Shown here piece by piece: positions 26,758-36,758 of a stretch of DNA of 64,000 bases; position 1 is the stretch's first letter, and every line of letters begins with the position of its first letter. Origin of the DNA: Pseudomonas nitroreducens (lineage in GTDB: Bacteria > Pseudomonadota > Gammaproteobacteria > Pseudomonadales > Pseudomonadaceae); contig NZ_JALJXP010000001.1 in the NCBI RefSeq assembly GCF_024170165.1, positions 620,001 to 684,000 on the forward strand, given 5' to 3'. The notes below the pieces were generated by a model. The model saw only the letters and a list, made by a program, of their open reading frames with translations, did not search any database and was not told the DNA's origin. The position numbers and the translations under genes are program-made.

Positions 26758-27601
26758 AGCAACTGGCGGTGCGCCCTGGCGCACCGCTCCCCGTCTGCCT
26801 CGCCCTCTGGCCTGCAGCCGGGCCGCACTGAGGGCGCTGGATGGACGGGGGCCGGTCCTGGGCCGGCTGGAGGCGACTTTCGCCTCGGGGCTGGTGTTGC
26901 GGTTACCGGGCGGTCCCCACGTTTTTCTGTCGGCGCGCGACAAGGGACTGCTGCCTCTGCAGATCATTTTGCGACAGGAGGACCTGACCTGGCTGCGCTC
27001 GGTCCTGCTGCCGGGCATGTGGCTCAGCCTTGGAGATCCCTTGGCAGTGGCTCGCCGTTGTCTGCTGGGCCCTCACCCCGCGCCGCGCGCTCCGCGTCTG
27101 ATGACGTGGCGCTCCCGGGTCGCGCTGCTGGAGCAGCGACTGGACAACCAGCGCGGCGGTCTCGGGCTGGCGTGGCGTGAACTGGCCCATCCGGCCTGGA
27201 AGGCTCAGCGGCTCTTTTGCCGCCGTCCCGATGCTGATCTCTCGGTACCTTTGCGTTGGCTGCTGGGGCGAGGGGAGGGCAGCACACCAGCCGGTGACGA
27301 TATGCTGCTCGGGGCCCTTCTGGCACATTGGGCGCTGGGAGTGCCGGACTCCGCACTGCGGCTTGCTCTCTCGGCACTGCGGCCTGAGTGGCCCGCGCTG
27401 ACCACCGAGCTCAGCATGAGTTACCTGGACGCCGCCCTCGAAGGTGACTTCGCCGGGCATCTGCTGTCCCTGGCGACGGCGGTCAGGGGCGCAGGGGCGG
27501 CCAGCCGCCTGGGTTGGCGGGTCGACCGGGTGCAGGCCCACGGGCACAGTTCCGGCCTGGATTGCCTGCTGGGCTTTCTACTGGTGGCCCGGCAAGCCTG
27601 A
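26750..27601 (+). CDS. allH: YlbF/AllH (DUF2877), oxamate carbamoyltransferase subunit
   Basis: 283 aa from a GTG that overlaps the end of ylbE by 8 bases (translational coupling). The diagnostic DUF2877 motif is 'GRGEGSTPAGDDMLLGALLA' (about residues 178-197). An earlier ATG at 26648 would translate the end of ylbE in another frame and is rejected. The N-terminus is Arg/Pro-rich and poorly conserved. Third subunit of the carbamoyltransferase set; last gene of accessory block 2. Confidence 0.85.
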   Translation: MSEATGGAPWRTAPRLPRPLACSRAALRALDGRGPVLGRLEATFASGLVLRLPGGPHVFLSARDKGLLPLQIILRQEDLTWLRSVLLPGMWLSLGDPLAVARRCLLGPHPAPRAPRLMTWRSRVALLEQRLDNQRGGLGLAWRELAHPAWKAQRLFCRRPDADLSVPLRWLLGRGEGSTPAGDDMLLGALLAHWALGVPDSALRLALSALRPEWPALTTELSMSYLDAALEGDFAGHLLSLATAVRGAGAASRLGWRVDRVQAHGHSSGLDCLLGFLLVARQA

Positions 27602-27662
27602 GAGGCTTGGGTCGAGCGCCTTCTCTGGCTATGCTTGCGGCATTGAAACCGGAGACATCGCC

Positions 27663-28076
27663 TTGAGAGCTTTCCTCGCCCTGTTGCTGGCCTTTTCCTT
27701 CAGTACTTTCGTCATGGCTTCCGAATCCGAAGAGGCCAAGCCGGAAGACGCCAACAAGCCCGTGTTCGTCGACCTCACCCCGGCGCTGGTGGGCAACTAC
27801 GGCAGCGGCCCGCGCCTGAAGTACTTCAAGGCCGACATTGCGCTGAAGGTCACCGGCAAGGAGGCCTCGGACAAGGTCGAGCACCACGAGCCGCTGATCC
27901 GCAACCAGCTGGTGATGCTCTTCGCCCAGCAGACCGACGACTCCCTCGGCAGCGTCGACGGCAAGGAGAAGCTGCGCCAGGAGGCCCTCAAGCAGGTGCA
28001 GACCGCGCTCCAGCAGGAAGAGGGCAAGCCGCTGGTCGACGACCTGCTGTTCAACAACCTGATCGTCCAGCCCTGA
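27663..28076 (+). CDS. FliL-like secreted/membrane protein
   Basis: 137 aa with an N-terminal signal or anchor ('RAFLALLLAFSFSTFVMAS') and a FliL-type periplasmic domain: 'VFVDLTPALVGNYG', 'LKYFKADIALKV', 'HHEPLIRNQLVMLFAQQ', 'LRQEALKQVQTAL', 'LLFNNLIVQ'. It is not in a flagellar operon. Pseudomonas has such orphan FliL paralogues, with unknown function. The start is a TTG with GGAG 8 bases upstream. Backbone gene adjoining the yhiI-rbbA-yhhJ set. Confidence 0.8.
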   Translation: MRAFLALLLAFSFSTFVMASESEEAKPEDANKPVFVDLTPALVGNYGSGPRLKYFKADIALKVTGKEASDKVEHHEPLIRNQLVMLFAQQTDDSLGSVDGKEKLRQEALKQVQTALQQEEGKPLVDDLLFNNLIVQP

Positions 28077-28295
28077 TCCTCTCCGGGCTTCGCCTGCATG
28101 AGTGCGCCTCATGCAGGCGAAACGGCACCCGGCTGCGACTGCTCGCCGCAATGCCGGGCTGAAAGCCCCGCCCTACTTGGCGTGTAGGAAATTTCCTGCG
28201 CGTGCCTGACCTGAATCAAGCCCCGTTTGCCGCTGGTCGCCGAACATCCCTTCATGATCCGCTCGAATTCGAGCGCCTGGACAAGGGGAATTCGG

Positions 28296-29369
28296 ATGAC
28301 AGGAAAGGCAAAAAGCTGGCGCACCCGCGGTCTCGCGGTGCTGGTGGTGGCCGTGCTCGCCGCACTGGCCTGGCAGACGTTCAAGCCAACCGGTCTGCCT
28401 GAAGGCTTTGCCAGCGGCAACGGGCGCATCGAGGCCACCGAAGTCGACGTGGCCACCAAGCTGCCCGGCCGTGTGGCGGAAATCCTGGTGGACGAAGGCG
28501 ACTTCGTGAAGGCCGGCGATGTGGTGGCGAAGATGGACACCCAGGTGCTCCAGGCCCAGCTCGCCCAGGCCCAGGCGGAAGTGCGCCGGGCGCAGAACGC
28601 CCAGCTCACCGCGCAATCCCTGGTGGCCCAGCGCACCAGCGAAAAATCCACCGCCGAAGCCGTGGTCGCCCAGCGCCAGGCGGAACTGACCGCCGCGCAG
28701 AAGCGCTTCACCCGTACCGAGCAACTGGTCAAGCGCAACGCCCTGCCGCAACAGCAACTGGATGACGACCGCGCCACGATGCAGAGCGCCCAGGCGGCGC
28801 TGGCCGCTGCGCGTTCCCAGGTGGTCTCGGCGGATGCCGGCATCGCCGCCGCGCGCTCCCAGGTGATCGAGGCACAGTCGGCCATCGAGGCCGCCACCGC
28901 GAGCGTCGAGCGCCTGCAGGCAGACATCGACGACAGCCTGCTCAAGGCCCCGCGCAACGGTCGCGTGCAGTACCGCGTGGCGCAGCCGGGTGAAGTGCTG
29001 GCGGCCGGCGGCAAGCTGCTCAACATGGTCGACCTGGCCGATGTCTACATGACCTTCTTCCTGCCCTCCGGCCAGGCCGGCAAGGTCGAGCTGGGCCAGG
29101 AAGTGCGCCTGGTGATCGACGCCGTGCCCGAATATGTGATCCCGGCCAGGGTTTCCTACGTCGCCAGCGTCGCGCAGTTCACCCCCAAGACCGTGGAGAC
29201 CGCCAACGAGCGCGAGAAGCTGATGTTCCGCGTCAAGGCACGCCTCGATCCGGGCCTGCTGGAGAAATACATCACCTACGTGAAGACCGGCGTGCCGGGC
29301 ATGGCCTACCTGCGTCTCGACCCGCAGGTGCAGTGGCCGGCTGACCTGCAGATCAAGGTCCCGCAATGA
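28296..29369 (+). CDS. yhiI: Membrane fusion protein YhiI (HlyD family)
   Basis: 357 aa periplasmic adaptor: one N-terminal membrane anchor ('[18 protein letters not shown]', about 13-30), biotinyl-lipoyl halves around '[18 protein letters not shown]' and '[20 protein letters not shown]', and between them a long coiled coil rich in Ala/Gln (about 85-210). AAGGGGAA lies before the ATG. Overlaps rbbA by 4 bases. Lengths of this trio (357/911/374) nearly match E. coli YhiI-RbbA-YhhJ. Confidence 0.92.
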   Translation: MTGKAKSWRTRGLAVLVVAVLAALAWQTFKPTGLPEGFASGNGRIEATEVDVATKLPGRVAEILVDEGDFVKAGDVVAKMDTQVLQAQLAQAQAEVRRAQNAQLTAQSLVAQRTSEKSTAEAVVAQRQAELTAAQKRFTRTEQLVKRNALPQQQLDDDRATMQSAQAALAAARSQVVSADAGIAAARSQVIEAQSAIEAATASVERLQADIDDSLLKAPRNGRVQYRVAQPGEVLAAGGKLLNMVDLADVYMTFFLPSGQAGKVELGQEVRLVIDAVPEYVIPARVSYVASVAQFTPKTVETANEREKLMFRVKARLDPGLLEKYITYVKTGVPGMAYLRLDPQVQWPADLQIKVPQ

Positions 29370-32101
29370 ACGCCGTCGACTGCGTGGCCCGTCTGGCTGG
29401 CGTCTCGCTGCGCTATGGGCAGACCCGCGCAGTGGACGACGTCACCCTGGAAATCCCGGCCAACCGCATGGTCGGCCTGATCGGCCCGGACGGCGTCGGC
29501 AAGTCCAGCCTGCTGGCGCTGCTGGCCGGCGCGCGGAAGATGCAGGACGGCGAGATCCAGGTGCTCGGCGGCGACATGCGCGATGCGCGCCACCGCCGCG
29601 CCGTGTGCCCGCGCATCGCCTACATGCCGCAGGGCCTGGGCAAGAACCTCTACCCGACGCTCTCGGTGTTCGAGAACGTCGATTTCTTCGGCCGCCTGTT
29701 CGGCCACGACAAGGCCGAGCGCGAGCGGCGCATCGCCGACCTGCTGCACAGCACCGGCCTTGCGCCGTTCGCCGAACGCCCCGCGGGCAAGCTTTCCGGC
29801 GGCATGAAGCAGAAGCTCGGGCTGTGCTGCGCGCTGATCCACGATCCCGACCTGCTGATCCTCGACGAGCCCACCACCGGCGTCGACCCGCTGTCGCGCA
29901 ACCAGTTCTGGGAGCTGATCGCGCGTATCCGCGCCGGCCGCGAAGGCATGAGCGTGCTGGTGGCCACCGCCTACATGGAGGAGGCCGAGCGCTTCGACCA
30001 CCTGGTGGCGATGGACGAGGGCAAGGTGCTCGCCACCGGCACGCCCGCCGAACTGCGCGAGCAGACCGGCACGCAGAATCTCGAAGAAGCCTTCATCGCG
30101 CTGCTCCCCGAGAGCAAGCGCGCCGGCCACCACAAGCTGGTCATACCACCACGCCCGCAGCCTGACGGTGCGCCGCAGATCGCCATCGAGGCCGAGGGGC
30201 TGACCTGCCGCTTCGGCGATTTCGTCGCGGTGGACCGCGTCAGCTTCCGCATCGAGCGCGGAGAAATCTTCGGCTTCCTCGGCTCCAACGGCTGCGGCAA
30301 GTCCACCACCATGAAGATGCTCACCGGCCTGCTGCCGGCCAGCGAAGGCACCTGCGCGCTGTTCGGCCAGCCGGTGAACGCCAACGACCTGGAGACGCGC
30401 CGGCGCGTCGGCTACATGTCCCAGGCCTTCTCGCTGTACGCCGAGCTGACGGTGCTGCAGAACCTCGAACTGCACGCCAAGCTGTTCCACATCCCCCACG
30501 AGCAGATCGGCCCGCGCGTCGAGGACATGCTCCAGCGCTTCGACCTGGGCAAGGTCAGGGACGAGCTGCCCGACAGCCTGCCGCTGGGCATCCGCCAGCG
30601 CCTGTCGCTGGCCGTGGCGGTGATCCACAAGCCGGAAATCCTGATCCTCGACGAGCCCACTTCGGGCGTCGACCCGGTGGCCCGCGACGGCTTCTGGGAG
30701 CTGATGGTGGAGCTGTCGCGCAACGACGGCGTGACCATCTTCATCTCCACCCACTTCATGAACGAGGCGGAGCGCTGCGACCGCATCTCGCTGATGCACG
30801 CCGGCAAGGTGCTCGACAGCGATACCCCGCAGGGGCTGATTCACAAGCGCGGCCTGCCGACCCTGGAGGCCACCTTCATCGCCTACCTGGAAGAGGCTGC
30901 CGGCAGCGCCCCGGTGCCCGATGCAGCAGCTGCAGCGCAGCAGCCCGCCGAGCCCTCGCGCTACAAGGGCAGCGACCGCTTCAGCTGGCTGCGCCTGTTC
31001 AGCTACGCGCGCCGCGAGGCCATGGAGCTGCGCCGCGACCCGATCCGCCTGACCCTGGCGCTGGTGGGCACCGCGCTGCTGATGTTCATCATCGGCTACG
31101 GCATCAACATGGACGTCGAGGACCTCACCTACGCGGTGCTTGACCGCGACCAGACCACCACCAGCCAGGCCTATGCGCTGAACATTTCCGGCTCGCGCTA
31201 CTTCATCGAGAAGGCGCCGATCCAGAACCCCGAGGAGCTGGAGCGGCGCCTGCGCAGCGGCGACATCAGCCTGGCCGTGGAGATCCCGCCGAACTTCGGC
31301 CGTGACCTCAAGCGCGGCGCCGACCCGGCCATCGGCGTGTGGATCGACGGCGCCATGCCGACCCGCGCCAACACCGTGCTCGGCTATGTGCAGGGGCTGC
31401 ACGCCAGCTACCTCGCCGATCTGGCGCGGCAAAATGGCAACGCCGCCGCCAGTGCAGCGGCGAGCACCGAAGTGCGCTTCCGCTACAACCCGGACGTGGA
31501 GAGCCTCAAGGCCATGGTGCCGGCGGTGATCCCGCTGCTGCTGATCATGATCCCGGCGATGCTCACCGCCCTGGGCGTGGTGCGCGAGAAGGAGCTGGGC
31601 TCGATCACCAACCTCTACGTCACCCCGGTCACCCGTCTGGAGTTCCTGCTCGGCAAGCAGCTGCCCTACGTCGGCATGGGCATGATCAACTTCGTGCTGA
31701 TGCTGGCCATGGCCGTGCTGCTGTTCCAGGTGCCGCTCAAGGGCAGCTTCCTGGCGCTGCTGGTCGGCGCGTTCCTCTACGTGGTGACCAGCACCGGCCT
31801 CGGCCTGCTGCTCTCGACCTTCATGAAGAGCCAGATCGCCGCGGTTTTCGGTACCGCCATTGCCACCATGATCCCGGCGATCCAGTTCTCCGGGCTGATC
31901 CACCCGGTGTCGTCGCTGGAAGGCGCGGCGGCGGTGATCGGCCAGCTCTACCCGACCTCGCACTTCCTCATCGTCAGCCGTGGGGCCTTCTCCAAGGCGC
32001 TGGGTTTTGCCGACCTGTGGATCTACTACCTGCCGCTGCTGGCCATGGTGGTGGTGCTGACGCTGCTCAGCGTGGCCTGCCTGAAGAAGCAGGAGGTCTG
32101 A
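29366..32101 (+). CDS. rbbA: RbbA-type ABC ATPase/permease fusion
   Basis: 911 aa: two ABC ATPase domains (about 5-240 and 270-505) followed by an ABC-2 membrane domain (about 545-911). Walker A in domain 1 is 'GPDGVGKSS', with an unusual Asp/Val, and in domain 2 'GSNGCGKST'. Signatures are '[10 protein letters not shown]' and a degenerate '[10 protein letters not shown]'. Both have 'LILDEPT(T/S)GVDP'. E. coli RbbA is a ribosome-bound ATPase proposed to release E-site tRNA, while the fused permease and YhiI/YhhJ partners point to export. Both roles remain open here. Confidence 0.92.
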   Translation: MNAVDCVARLAGVSLRYGQTRAVDDVTLEIPANRMVGLIGPDGVGKSSLLALLAGARKMQDGEIQVLGGDMRDARHRRAVCPRIAYMPQGLGKNLYPTLSVFENVDFFGRLFGHDKAERERRIADLLHSTGLAPFAERPAGKLSGGMKQKLGLCCALIHDPDLLILDEPTTGVDPLSRNQFWELIARIRAGREGMSVLVATAYMEEAERFDHLVAMDEGKVLATGTPAELREQTGTQNLEEAFIALLPESKRAGHHKLVIPPRPQPDGAPQIAIEAEGLTCRFGDFVAVDRVSFRIERGEIFGFLGSNGCGKSTTMKMLTGLLPASEGTCALFGQPVNANDLETRRRVGYMSQAFSLYAELTVLQNLELHAKLFHIPHEQIGPRVEDMLQRFDLGKVRDELPDSLPLGIRQRLSLAVAVIHKPEILILDEPTSGVDPVARDGFWELMVELSRNDGVTIFISTHFMNEAERCDRISLMHAGKVLDSDTPQGLIHKRGLPTLEATFIAYLEEAAGSAPVPDAAAAAQQPAEPSRYKGSDRFSWLRLFSYARREAMELRRDPIRLTLALVGTALLMFIIGYGINMDVEDLTYAVLDRDQTTTSQAYALNISGSRYFIEKAPIQNPEELERRLRSGDISLAVEIPPNFGRDLKRGADPAIGVWIDGAMPTRANTVLGYVQGLHASYLADLARQNGNAAASAAASTEVRFRYNPDVESLKAMVPAVIPLLLIMIPAMLTALGVVREKELGSITNLYVTPVTRLEFLLGKQLPYVGMGMINFVLMLAMAVLLFQVPLKGSFLALLVGAFLYVVTSTGLGLLLSTFMKSQIAAVFGTAIATMIPAIQFSGLIHPVSSLEGAAAVIGQLYPTSHFLIVSRGAFSKALGFADLWIYYLPLLAMVVVLTLLSVACLKKQEV

Positions 32102-32102
32102 G

Positions 32103-33227
32103 ATGAACAAGCTGGCGAACATCTTCAACCTCGGCATCAAGGAATTCCGCAGCCTGGGCCGCGACTACGCGATGCTGATCCTGATCGCCTGGGCCTTCAC
32201 CCTGGGGGTCTACAGCTCGGCCACCGGCGTGCCGGAAACCCTGCACCATGCGCCGATCGCCATCGTCGACGAGGACCAGTCGCAGCTCTCCTCGCGCATC
32301 GTCAACGCCTTCCAGCCGCCGTACTTCCGTGTGCCGGAAATGATCGGCCACGCGCAGATGGACCGCGGCATGGACGTCGGCCTGTACACCTTCACCCTGG
32401 ACATCCCGCCGGACTTCCAGCGCGACGTGCTGGCCGGGCGACAGCCGGCGATCCAGGTCAACGTCGATGCGACGCAGACCGGCCAGGCCTTCTCCGGCGC
32501 CGGCTACATCCAGAGCATCGTCGGCACCGAGGTCAGCGAGTTCGTCAGCCGCTACCGCGCCGAGGCGGCGATGCCGGCGGAGCTGGCGGTGCGCATGGAG
32601 TTCAACCCGAACCTGACCCAGGCCTGGTTCGGCGCGGTGATGGAGGTGATCAACCAGATCACCATGCTGTCGATCATCCTCACCGGCGCCGCGCTGATCC
32701 GCGAGCGCGAGCACGGCACGGTGGAACACCTGCTGGTGATGCCGCTGACCGCCTTCGAGATCATGATGGCCAAGGTCTGGTCCATGGGCACCGTGGTGCT
32801 GCTGGCGGCGGCGATTTCGCTGCAACTGGTGGTGCGCGGCTGGCTGGACGTGCCGATCAGCGGCTCGGTGGGGCTGTTCCTGCTGGGCGCGGCGCTGCAC
32901 CTGTTCGCCACCACGTCCATGGGCATCTTCATCGGCACCGTGGCCCGCTCGATGCCGCAATTGGGGCTGCTGGTGATCCTCACCCTGATGCCGCTGCAGA
33001 TTCTCTCCGGCGGCACCACGCCGCGCGAGAGCATGCCGGAGCTGGTGCAGACCATCATGCTGGCAGCGCCGACCACGCACTTCGTCAGCCTGGCCCAGGC
33101 GATCCTCTACCGCGGCGCGGACCTGTCCATCGTCTGGCCGCAACTGCTGGCCATCGTTGGAATCGGTGCCGCTTTCTTCTTCGGTGCGCTGTGGCGCTTC
33201 CGCCGGACCATCGGGCAGATGGCCTGA
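32103..33227 (+). CDS. yhhJ: ABC-2 permease YhhJ
   Basis: 374 aa: one N-terminal membrane segment ('YAMLILIAWAFTLGVYSS'), a large extracytoplasmic region (about 45-175) and five C-terminal membrane segments, the ABC-2 architecture. 'LIREREHGTVEHLLVMPLTAFEIMMAKVWSM' is the conserved cytoplasmic loop. It starts one base after rbbA ends and completes the exporter. Confidence 0.92.
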   Translation: MNKLANIFNLGIKEFRSLGRDYAMLILIAWAFTLGVYSSATGVPETLHHAPIAIVDEDQSQLSSRIVNAFQPPYFRVPEMIGHAQMDRGMDVGLYTFTLDIPPDFQRDVLAGRQPAIQVNVDATQTGQAFSGAGYIQSIVGTEVSEFVSRYRAEAAMPAELAVRMEFNPNLTQAWFGAVMEVINQITMLSIILTGAALIREREHGTVEHLLVMPLTAFEIMMAKVWSMGTVVLLAAAISLQLVVRGWLDVPISGSVGLFLLGAALHLFATTSMGIFIGTVARSMPQLGLLVILTLMPLQILSGGTTPRESMPELVQTIMLAAPTTHFVSLAQAILYRGADLSIVWPQLLAIVGIGAAFFFGALWRFRRTIGQMA

Positions 33228-33271
33228 CACTCTGCTGCCCCTGTAGGAGTGTCCATGTCGGGCCTGAGGGG

Positions 33272-35131
33272 TCAGGAAAGCGTGCGCTCCGAAACATCCA
33301 CCGGCCACACGCACGTCTGGTTGCGGCCCTTGTTCTTGGCCGCGTACAGCGCCTGGTCGGCCTGGGCGATCAGCTGATCCGGCTCGGTATCCTGCCCCGG
33401 CGTGGCGATGGCCAGGCCGATGCTCACCGTCAGTCGCCCCAGCTCGCCGGCCGGATGCGCGACGCCCATCTCCGCCACCCGCTGGTGGACGCGCGCGGCG
33501 ACATGGCTGGCGCCTTCCAGCCCGGTGTCGGTGAGGATGATGACGAACTCTTCGCCGCCATATCGGCAAGCCACATCGCCTTCGCGTTGCAGGCACTCCT
33601 GCAAGCAGCTGGCGAGGCGCCGCAGCGCATCGTCGCCGGCCAGGTGGCCGAGGCAGTCGTTGAAACGCTTGAAATGGTCGACGTCGAGCATCAGCACCGC
33701 CAGCGGCGCGTCGGCGCGGCGCAGGCGGCGCCATTCGCTCTGTAGCTGGCGGTCGAAATAGCGGCGGTTGAACAGGCCTGTGAGGCCGTCCTGCTGCGAC
33801 AGCTTGTGCAGCTGCGCTTCCAGTTGCAGGCGCTCGCTGTTGTCGCGGGCCACGGCGATCAGGTAGTCGCGGTCGCCCTGGTGGATCAGCTGGGTGTTGA
33901 TCTCCGCCGGCTGCAGGCTGCCGTCGCGGCGCTGCATCTCGCGCTGGAAGATCATCGACAAATTCAGCCGGTGCGCCTGCTGCACGAGCTGGAGCCAGGC
34001 ATGGAAGCCGGGAATCAGCCGCTCCGGGTCATCGCGCAGCAGGTGGCGGAACTCCTCGGCGCTGTAGCCCAGGCCGTTGTAGGTGGCGCGGTTCATGTGC
34101 AGCAGCTCGCGCTGTTGCAGGTCGAAGATGAACAGCGCGTCACGGCTGGAGTCGGTGAGGTCCAGTGCCAGTTGCAGGCGTTCGCGGCTGTCGTGAAGGT
34201 GGGCTTCCACCGACTGGCGCTGCTGCGCTTCCTGGCTGAGCAGCTGGTTGCTGGCGCTCAGTGCGGTGGCGCGGCGGGCGTTCTCGCGGGCGAGGAAGAG
34301 TGCCGCCACCAACAGCAGGCTGATCGCCACGCCGCCACCGAACACTACCATCGGCAAGGGCGTGGACAATGACTGCACCAGGGCTGTCGTGGGGCTGAGT
34401 TCCAGTTCGAAGCTGCGGTTGTTGAGCAGGCGCAGCGGCACCCGCAGGGTCTGTCCGGCATCGCCGGCGGGCTGGTCGCGCACGTAGAGCGGCCGGCCGT
34501 GCTCCAGCAGGCGCACGCTGAACAGGTGGTTGTCCGCCTGCCTGAGCAGGTTGTCCATCAGCGGGCCGACGCGGAAGACGCCCTGCATGAAACCGTCGAA
34601 TTGCAGCCGGCCGCCGGCATCACGGATGTAAACCGGGGTGTAGAGCACGAAACCGCGCCCGCCCTGGACCAGCTCAACGCTGTCGCTCAGGCGCGGCTTG
34701 CCGCTGTCGCGGGCGGACATCGCGGTGGCGTAGTTGGGATGCTGCGGGGACAGCCGGAAGTTCAGCGCCGCCTCGTTGCCCTGCAGCGGTTCCAGCCAGC
34801 GGATGCGCAGCTCCGGGTCGGCCCACTGGATCGACTGGTAGCCGGGGAAGCTGCGCACGTAGAAGCGTGCGTCCAGCTCCCATTCGGGGCGGGGCATGCG
34901 GCCATGGTGAGTCCACAGTTGGGCAAGCAGGTCCAGACCCTGGACCTGCTCGTGGAGGTTGGCTTCCAGCTGGTGTGCGAGGCTGCGCCCCTGATAGGTC
35001 AGGCGCTCCTGCACACGCTGCCGTTCGCTGCCCGCCAGCTCCTCGCCCAGCCAGGCACTGGCGAGCAGGAGCACGCAGAGCAGACCGCCAAGCCCGAGGT
35101 ATGCAGCGAGTGAGGACTGAAGGCGGTGCAT
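33272..35131 (-). CDS. Diguanylate cyclase with CHASE sensor and PAS domain
   Basis: 619 aa inner-membrane enzyme making c-di-GMP. Membrane segment 1 at about 9-28, CHASE periplasmic sensor about 75-230, membrane segment 2 about 256-278 ('VVFGGGVAISLLLVAALFLA'), short coiled coil, PAS domain about 320-430, GGDEF domain about 455-610. The active site is 'RYGGEEF' and an intact RxxD inhibitory site ('REGD') lies five residues before it, so product inhibition is expected. The signal is unknown. Convergent with yhhJ. Confidence 0.93.
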   Translation of the reverse strand: MHRLQSSLAAYLGLGGLLCVLLLASAWLGEELAGSERQRVQERLTYQGRSLAHQLEANLHEQVQGLDLLAQLWTHHGRMPRPEWELDARFYVRSFPGYQSIQWADPELRIRWLEPLQGNEAALNFRLSPQHPNYATAMSARDSGKPRLSDSVELVQGGRGFVLYTPVYIRDAGGRLQFDGFMQGVFRVGPLMDNLLRQADNHLFSVRLLEHGRPLYVRDQPAGDAGQTLRVPLRLLNNRSFELELSPTTALVQSLSTPLPMVVFGGGVAISLLLVAALFLARENARRATALSASNQLLSQEAQQRQSVEAHLHDSRERLQLALDLTDSSRDALFIFDLQQRELLHMNRATYNGLGYSAEEFRHLLRDDPERLIPGFHAWLQLVQQAHRLNLSMIFQREMQRRDGSLQPAEINTQLIHQGDRDYLIAVARDNSERLQLEAQLHKLSQQDGLTGLFNRRYFDRQLQSEWRRLRRADAPLAVLMLDVDHFKRFNDCLGHLAGDDALRRLASCLQECLQREGDVACRYGGEEFVIILTDTGLEGASHVAARVHQRVAEMGVAHPAGELGRLTVSIGLAIATPGQDTEPDQLIAQADQALYAAKNKGRNQTCVWPVDVSERTLS

Positions 35132-35175
35132 GCGGCGGATTCCGGGGGCTTCAGTAACCTAATAGCACAGTGCCT

Positions 35176-35637
35176 CTATTTGTGCGCCAGGCCGACGACG
35201 ATCGCCCACTGCTCGGCAGTGACCGGCATCACCGACAGGCGGCTGCCTTTCTGCACCAGGGGCATCTCTTCCAGCCCGGCCTGTGCCTTGAGCGTGCCCA
35301 GCGGCAGCACCGCGCGGAAGGCCTCGACGAAACTCACGTCGCGGGCCGTCCAGGGGTTCTTCTGGTCGCTGGCCTTGGGGTCGTGGTAATGGCTTTTCGG
35401 GTCGAGCGCGGTCGGGTCGGGGTAGGGCTCGCCGTCGATCTGCGCGATGCCGGCGATGCCCGGCTCGGGGCAGCTGGAGTGGTAGAAGAAGAACAGGTCG
35501 CCCGGCTGCATGCTGCGCATGAAGTTGCGCGCCTGGTAATTGCGCACGCCATCCCAGCGCGCGTTCTTCAGGCGCTGCAGGTCGTGGATCGACAGTTCGT
35601 CGGGCTCGGATTTCATCAGCCAGTAAGCGCGTGCCAT
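35176..35637 (-). CDS. EVE-domain protein
   Basis: 153 aa PUA-like EVE domain, the family of human thymocyte nuclear protein 1; such domains bind modified bases in DNA or RNA. Landmarks: 'YWLMKSEPDELSIHDL', 'WDGVRNYQARNFMR', 'GDLFFFYHSS' and 'FVEAFRAVLPL'. AAGGAG lies upstream of the ATG at 35637; the open frame to 35916 is longer but not family-like. The target modification is unknown. Confidence 0.92.
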   Translation of the reverse strand: MARAYWLMKSEPDELSIHDLQRLKNARWDGVRNYQARNFMRSMQPGDLFFFYHSSCPEPGIAGIAQIDGEPYPDPTALDPKSHYHDPKASDQKNPWTARDVSFVEAFRAVLPLGTLKAQAGLEEMPLVQKGSRLSVMPVTAEQWAIVVGLAHK

Positions 35638-35960
35638 CCGCGAGGGTCTCCTTTGCGTGGCGGGTCGGGATCTTCTTTTGATTTGGCTAAGGGTAGGCGG
35701 GCAGGTGTTTCCCTGCGACAAGCTGCCGGCTCGCCGGAAACAAATTGTAGGAAGAAGATGTAGGAATACCGGCATGAACATTGCCTGAAAGTGCCGGAAG
35801 TTTTGGGGGCGACTGCTCCTCCGACGATCGGTTGGCGTCAGAATTGCGAGAAGCTTTTCATTGTCGGAGAATGCCGCCGTTTTTAGCTTGGCCTGCCGGA
35901 CGGATAAAAAAACCACCGCCGGCCATCGTTGACAGTTTGCCTGGAAGGGGGAGGCAATCG

Positions 35961-36095
35961 ATGAAACGCAAGCCTGATCTTTTGTGGGTGTTGGTAATAC
36001 TTTTCGGTCTGGGTGTCGTCACTACCGGTTACACCCAGAGCCTGTGGGAACAACGCCAGGGCAACGCCCCGGTGCAGGTCACCCAGCAGCCCTGA
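35961..36095 (+). CDS. Small single-pass membrane protein (44 aa)
   Basis: MKRKPDLLWVLVILFGLGVV followed by TTGYTQSLWEQ and a short Gln/Pro-rich tail. One membrane segment (about 7-25) with a positively charged N-terminus. A strong ribosome-binding site GGGGGAGG is 6 bases before the ATG. A similar small gene occupies this spot in other pseudomonads as far as I recall. Function unknown. Confidence 0.75.
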   Translation: MKRKPDLLWVLVILFGLGVVTTGYTQSLWEQRQGNAPVQVTQQP

Positions 36096-36119
36096 CTCAG
36101 GGGACTGCTGCCGCCACGG

Positions 36120-36749
36120 TTATCGCAAGGAACGCGATTCCGTCGCGAGACGGCCATACCAGCCGCCGTCCGTCACTATGCCCATCAGCGGCACATCCCA
36201 GCTCGCCAGCTCCAGCTTGTCGACCTTCTGGCACTCGTGCGCCAGGCCCAATAGCGTCGGTTTCTGCCAATTTTTGCGCATGCCCAGGTAGGCCAGGGTC
36301 CGGTCGTAGAATCCCTTGCCCATCCCCAGGCGGCCGCCCTGCGGATCAAAACCGACCAGCGGTAGCAGCAGCAGGTCCAGCGCCCAGGCCGGGCGCTGGC
36401 GCCGGCGGTCGGCCTGCGGTTCGGCAATGTTGTAGCGGTTGCGTACCCAGCGCTCGCCGACGCCCACCTGCTGGAAGGTCATGTGCGTGCGTGGCCAGTG
36501 GGAGAGCACCGGCAGGTAGGTCGCCTTGCCACGCTTCTGCGCGGCCTTCATCAACGGGCGCGGGTCGATTTCGCCGTCAGCCGGCAGGTACAGGGCGACG
36601 TGCTTCGCCCGACGGAAATGCGGATGCTGCGCGAGCTGGCGATACAGGGCCTGGGCGGCGAGGCGTTGCTGCAGGGGAGTGAGCGCGCGTCTGGCCTGGC
36701 GCAACTGGCGGCGCAGGGCAGGGCGGGAAAGACCATCAGAGTGAATCAT
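36120..36749 (-). CDS. fau: 5-formyltetrahydrofolate cyclo-ligase
   Basis: 209 aa YgfA family; converts 5-formyl-THF to 5,10-methenyl-THF with ATP. Motifs: 'RPALRRQLRQARRAL' at the N-terminus, 'VALYLPADGEIDPRPL', 'LLLLPLVGFDPQGGRLGMGKGFYDRTLAYL' (Gly-rich substrate loop). Lies downstream of 6S RNA, the classical ssrS-ygfA pair. The GGAG that may serve as its ribosome-binding site lies in the 3' end of the 6S RNA sequence. An ATG at 36773 is in frame but falls inside the 6S RNA. Confidence 0.93.
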   Translation of the reverse strand: MIHSDGLSRPALRRQLRQARRALTPLQQRLAAQALYRQLAQHPHFRRAKHVALYLPADGEIDPRPLMKAAQKRGKATYLPVLSHWPRTHMTFQQVGVGERWVRNRYNIAEPQADRRRQRPAWALDLLLLPLVGFDPQGGRLGMGKGFYDRTLAYLGMRKNWQKPTLLGLAHECQKVDKLELASWDVPLMGIVTDGGWYGRLATESRSLR

Positions 36750-36758
36750 GGAAGGGTA

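Noticed and set aside
29306..32140. 944-codon open frame antisense to rbbA
   Set aside because: Very long but His/Gln/Ala-rich without domain features. It covers a full ABC transporter gene in the opposite frame, the usual high-GC antisense artefact.
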